Shown here one piece after another: positions 5,192 through 5,659 of a stretch of 5,659 nucleotides of DNA. Made by a program: the position numbers and the translations under genes. Origin of the DNA: an uncultured Prevotella sp. Its GTDB lineage: Bacteria; Bacteroidota; Bacteroidia; Bacteroidales; Bacteroidaceae. Position 1 is the first letter of the stretch. The number at the start of each line of letters is the position of its first letter. The DNA is taken from contig ONMG01000162.1 of NCBI GenBank assembly GCA_900318855.1, positions 1 to 5,659 of the forward strand, given 5' to 3'. Below the pieces are notes generated by a model. That model was given only the letters and a program-made list of their open reading frames with translations. It had not been told where the DNA came from and searched no databases.

Positions 5192-5659
5192 ATGTCAGAC
5201 AGTTTCAGTTTTCCACGTTTTAGCAAGGTGCTCCGCTGGGAGCTCATTCTGAGCAAGCGGGCCCTCGTCTCCACATTCTCCGGCACACTGGCTTGCATGG
5301 TGCTATTGCAACTCATTTGGCTCGTGCTGGCCCGGAAGTCGGCCATCGAAGTTGTGGGCCCGATGTTGTGCGTCGCCCTGTTTTTCTATCTTGAGTTGTC
5401 GGGCACCTTCATCTTCAGCGCCTATCGCTCCCGTCAGGAGCGCATCAACAACCTCCTGCTCCCGGCCACGGCTGCCGAGAAGCTCGTGGCACGCTATCTT
5501 GTGCTCGTGGTAGCTCTGCCGATAGCAGGCATAGTAGGCTTCGCGCTGGGCGACTGCGTACAGCACGCCTTCACGCTCCTGGTGAAGCCCGACGTGGCCT
5601 CCTGGGGTTGGGAAAATGTCGACTACGGGCTTTCTCAGATTTCGGGCAAAGCTTTTAGC
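5192..5659 (+). CDS. ABC transporter membrane subunit, 5' part (runs off window)
   Basis: This frame is open from the ATG at 5192 to the last base (156 codons, no stop), so the gene is cut by the window edge. The N-terminus is MSDSFSFPRFSKVLRWEL, a short cytoplasmic lead. Hydrophobic segments at about 25-47, 52-77 and 102-122 are likely transmembrane helices. Between helices 2 and 3 lies a charged loop with RSRQERINNLLLPATAAEK (79-97); a similar R-I-x-x-L-x-L-P-A-x-x-x-E-K motif is familiar from Bacteroidota membrane proteins found beside ABC ATPases. It is probably co-transcribed with the ATPase upstream and forms the membrane channel half of that transporter. Assignment as permease rests on topology and position; no binding motif for a substrate is visible. 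Confidence 0.8.
   Translation, partial: MSDSFSFPRFSKVLRWELILSKRALVSTFSGTLACMVLLQLIWLVLARKSAIEVVGPMLCVALFFYLELSGTFIFSAYRSRQERINNLLLPATAAEKLVARYLVLVVALPIAGIVGFALGDCVQHAFTLLVKPDVASWGWENVDYGLSQISGKAFS

Overview
The window looks like a chromosomal piece of a Bacteroidota bacterium, most plausibly a GC-rich member of the Prevotellaceae. Reasons: there are no Shine-Dalgarno sites before the genes; a promoter of the Bacteroidota type (TTTG-N21-TAnnTTTG) stands before the ABC gene; the exported enzymes carry short type I signal peptides cut before Gln (ANA|Q, AQA|Q); and the ABC ATPase/permease pair and the zinc-free ROK kinase are of types common in this phylum. The genus is inference only.

Left block (82-3803): three co-directional genes with short gaps, ending in a strong intrinsic terminator, so probably one operon. 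The first two encode predicted periplasmic enzymes: an alkaline phosphatase (PhoA superfamily, active-site residues recognisable) and a GH63/GH37-like (alpha/alpha)6-barrel glycoside hydrolase of the trehalase/MGH1-like group. The third encodes a cytoplasmic ROK-family sugar kinase. A consistent reading is that phosphate is stripped and a small alpha-glycoside is cut in the periplasm, and the imported monosaccharide is then phosphorylated inside. No transporter, SusC/SusD pair or regulator lies in the window, so the substrate cannot be named.

Middle (3804-4314): a roughly 510-bp non-coding region. Its main feature is an array of four 16-bp dyad-symmetric units (TACGSCATATGSCGTA-like) repeated at exactly 22-bp intervals (3879-3960). 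The array as a whole is also an imperfect large inverted repeat with 10-bp perfect ends. Further right lie a stand-alone -7-like box inside a small inverted repeat, then a full promoter with an AGTGTA-N12-TACACT dyad immediately after its -7 box. That dyad resembles the operator of YtrA-type GntR repressors.

Right block (4315-5659): an ABC-transporter ATPase and the first 156 codons of its membrane partner, 25 bp apart. The permease runs off the window end. The pair resembles YtrB-type ABC systems, which are commonly controlled by YtrA-like GntR regulators; the operator fits this, but no regulator gene is visible.

The most noteworthy items are the 22-bp-periodic palindrome array and the candidate YtrA-type operator. 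I see no convincing evidence of an entirely new multi-gene system.
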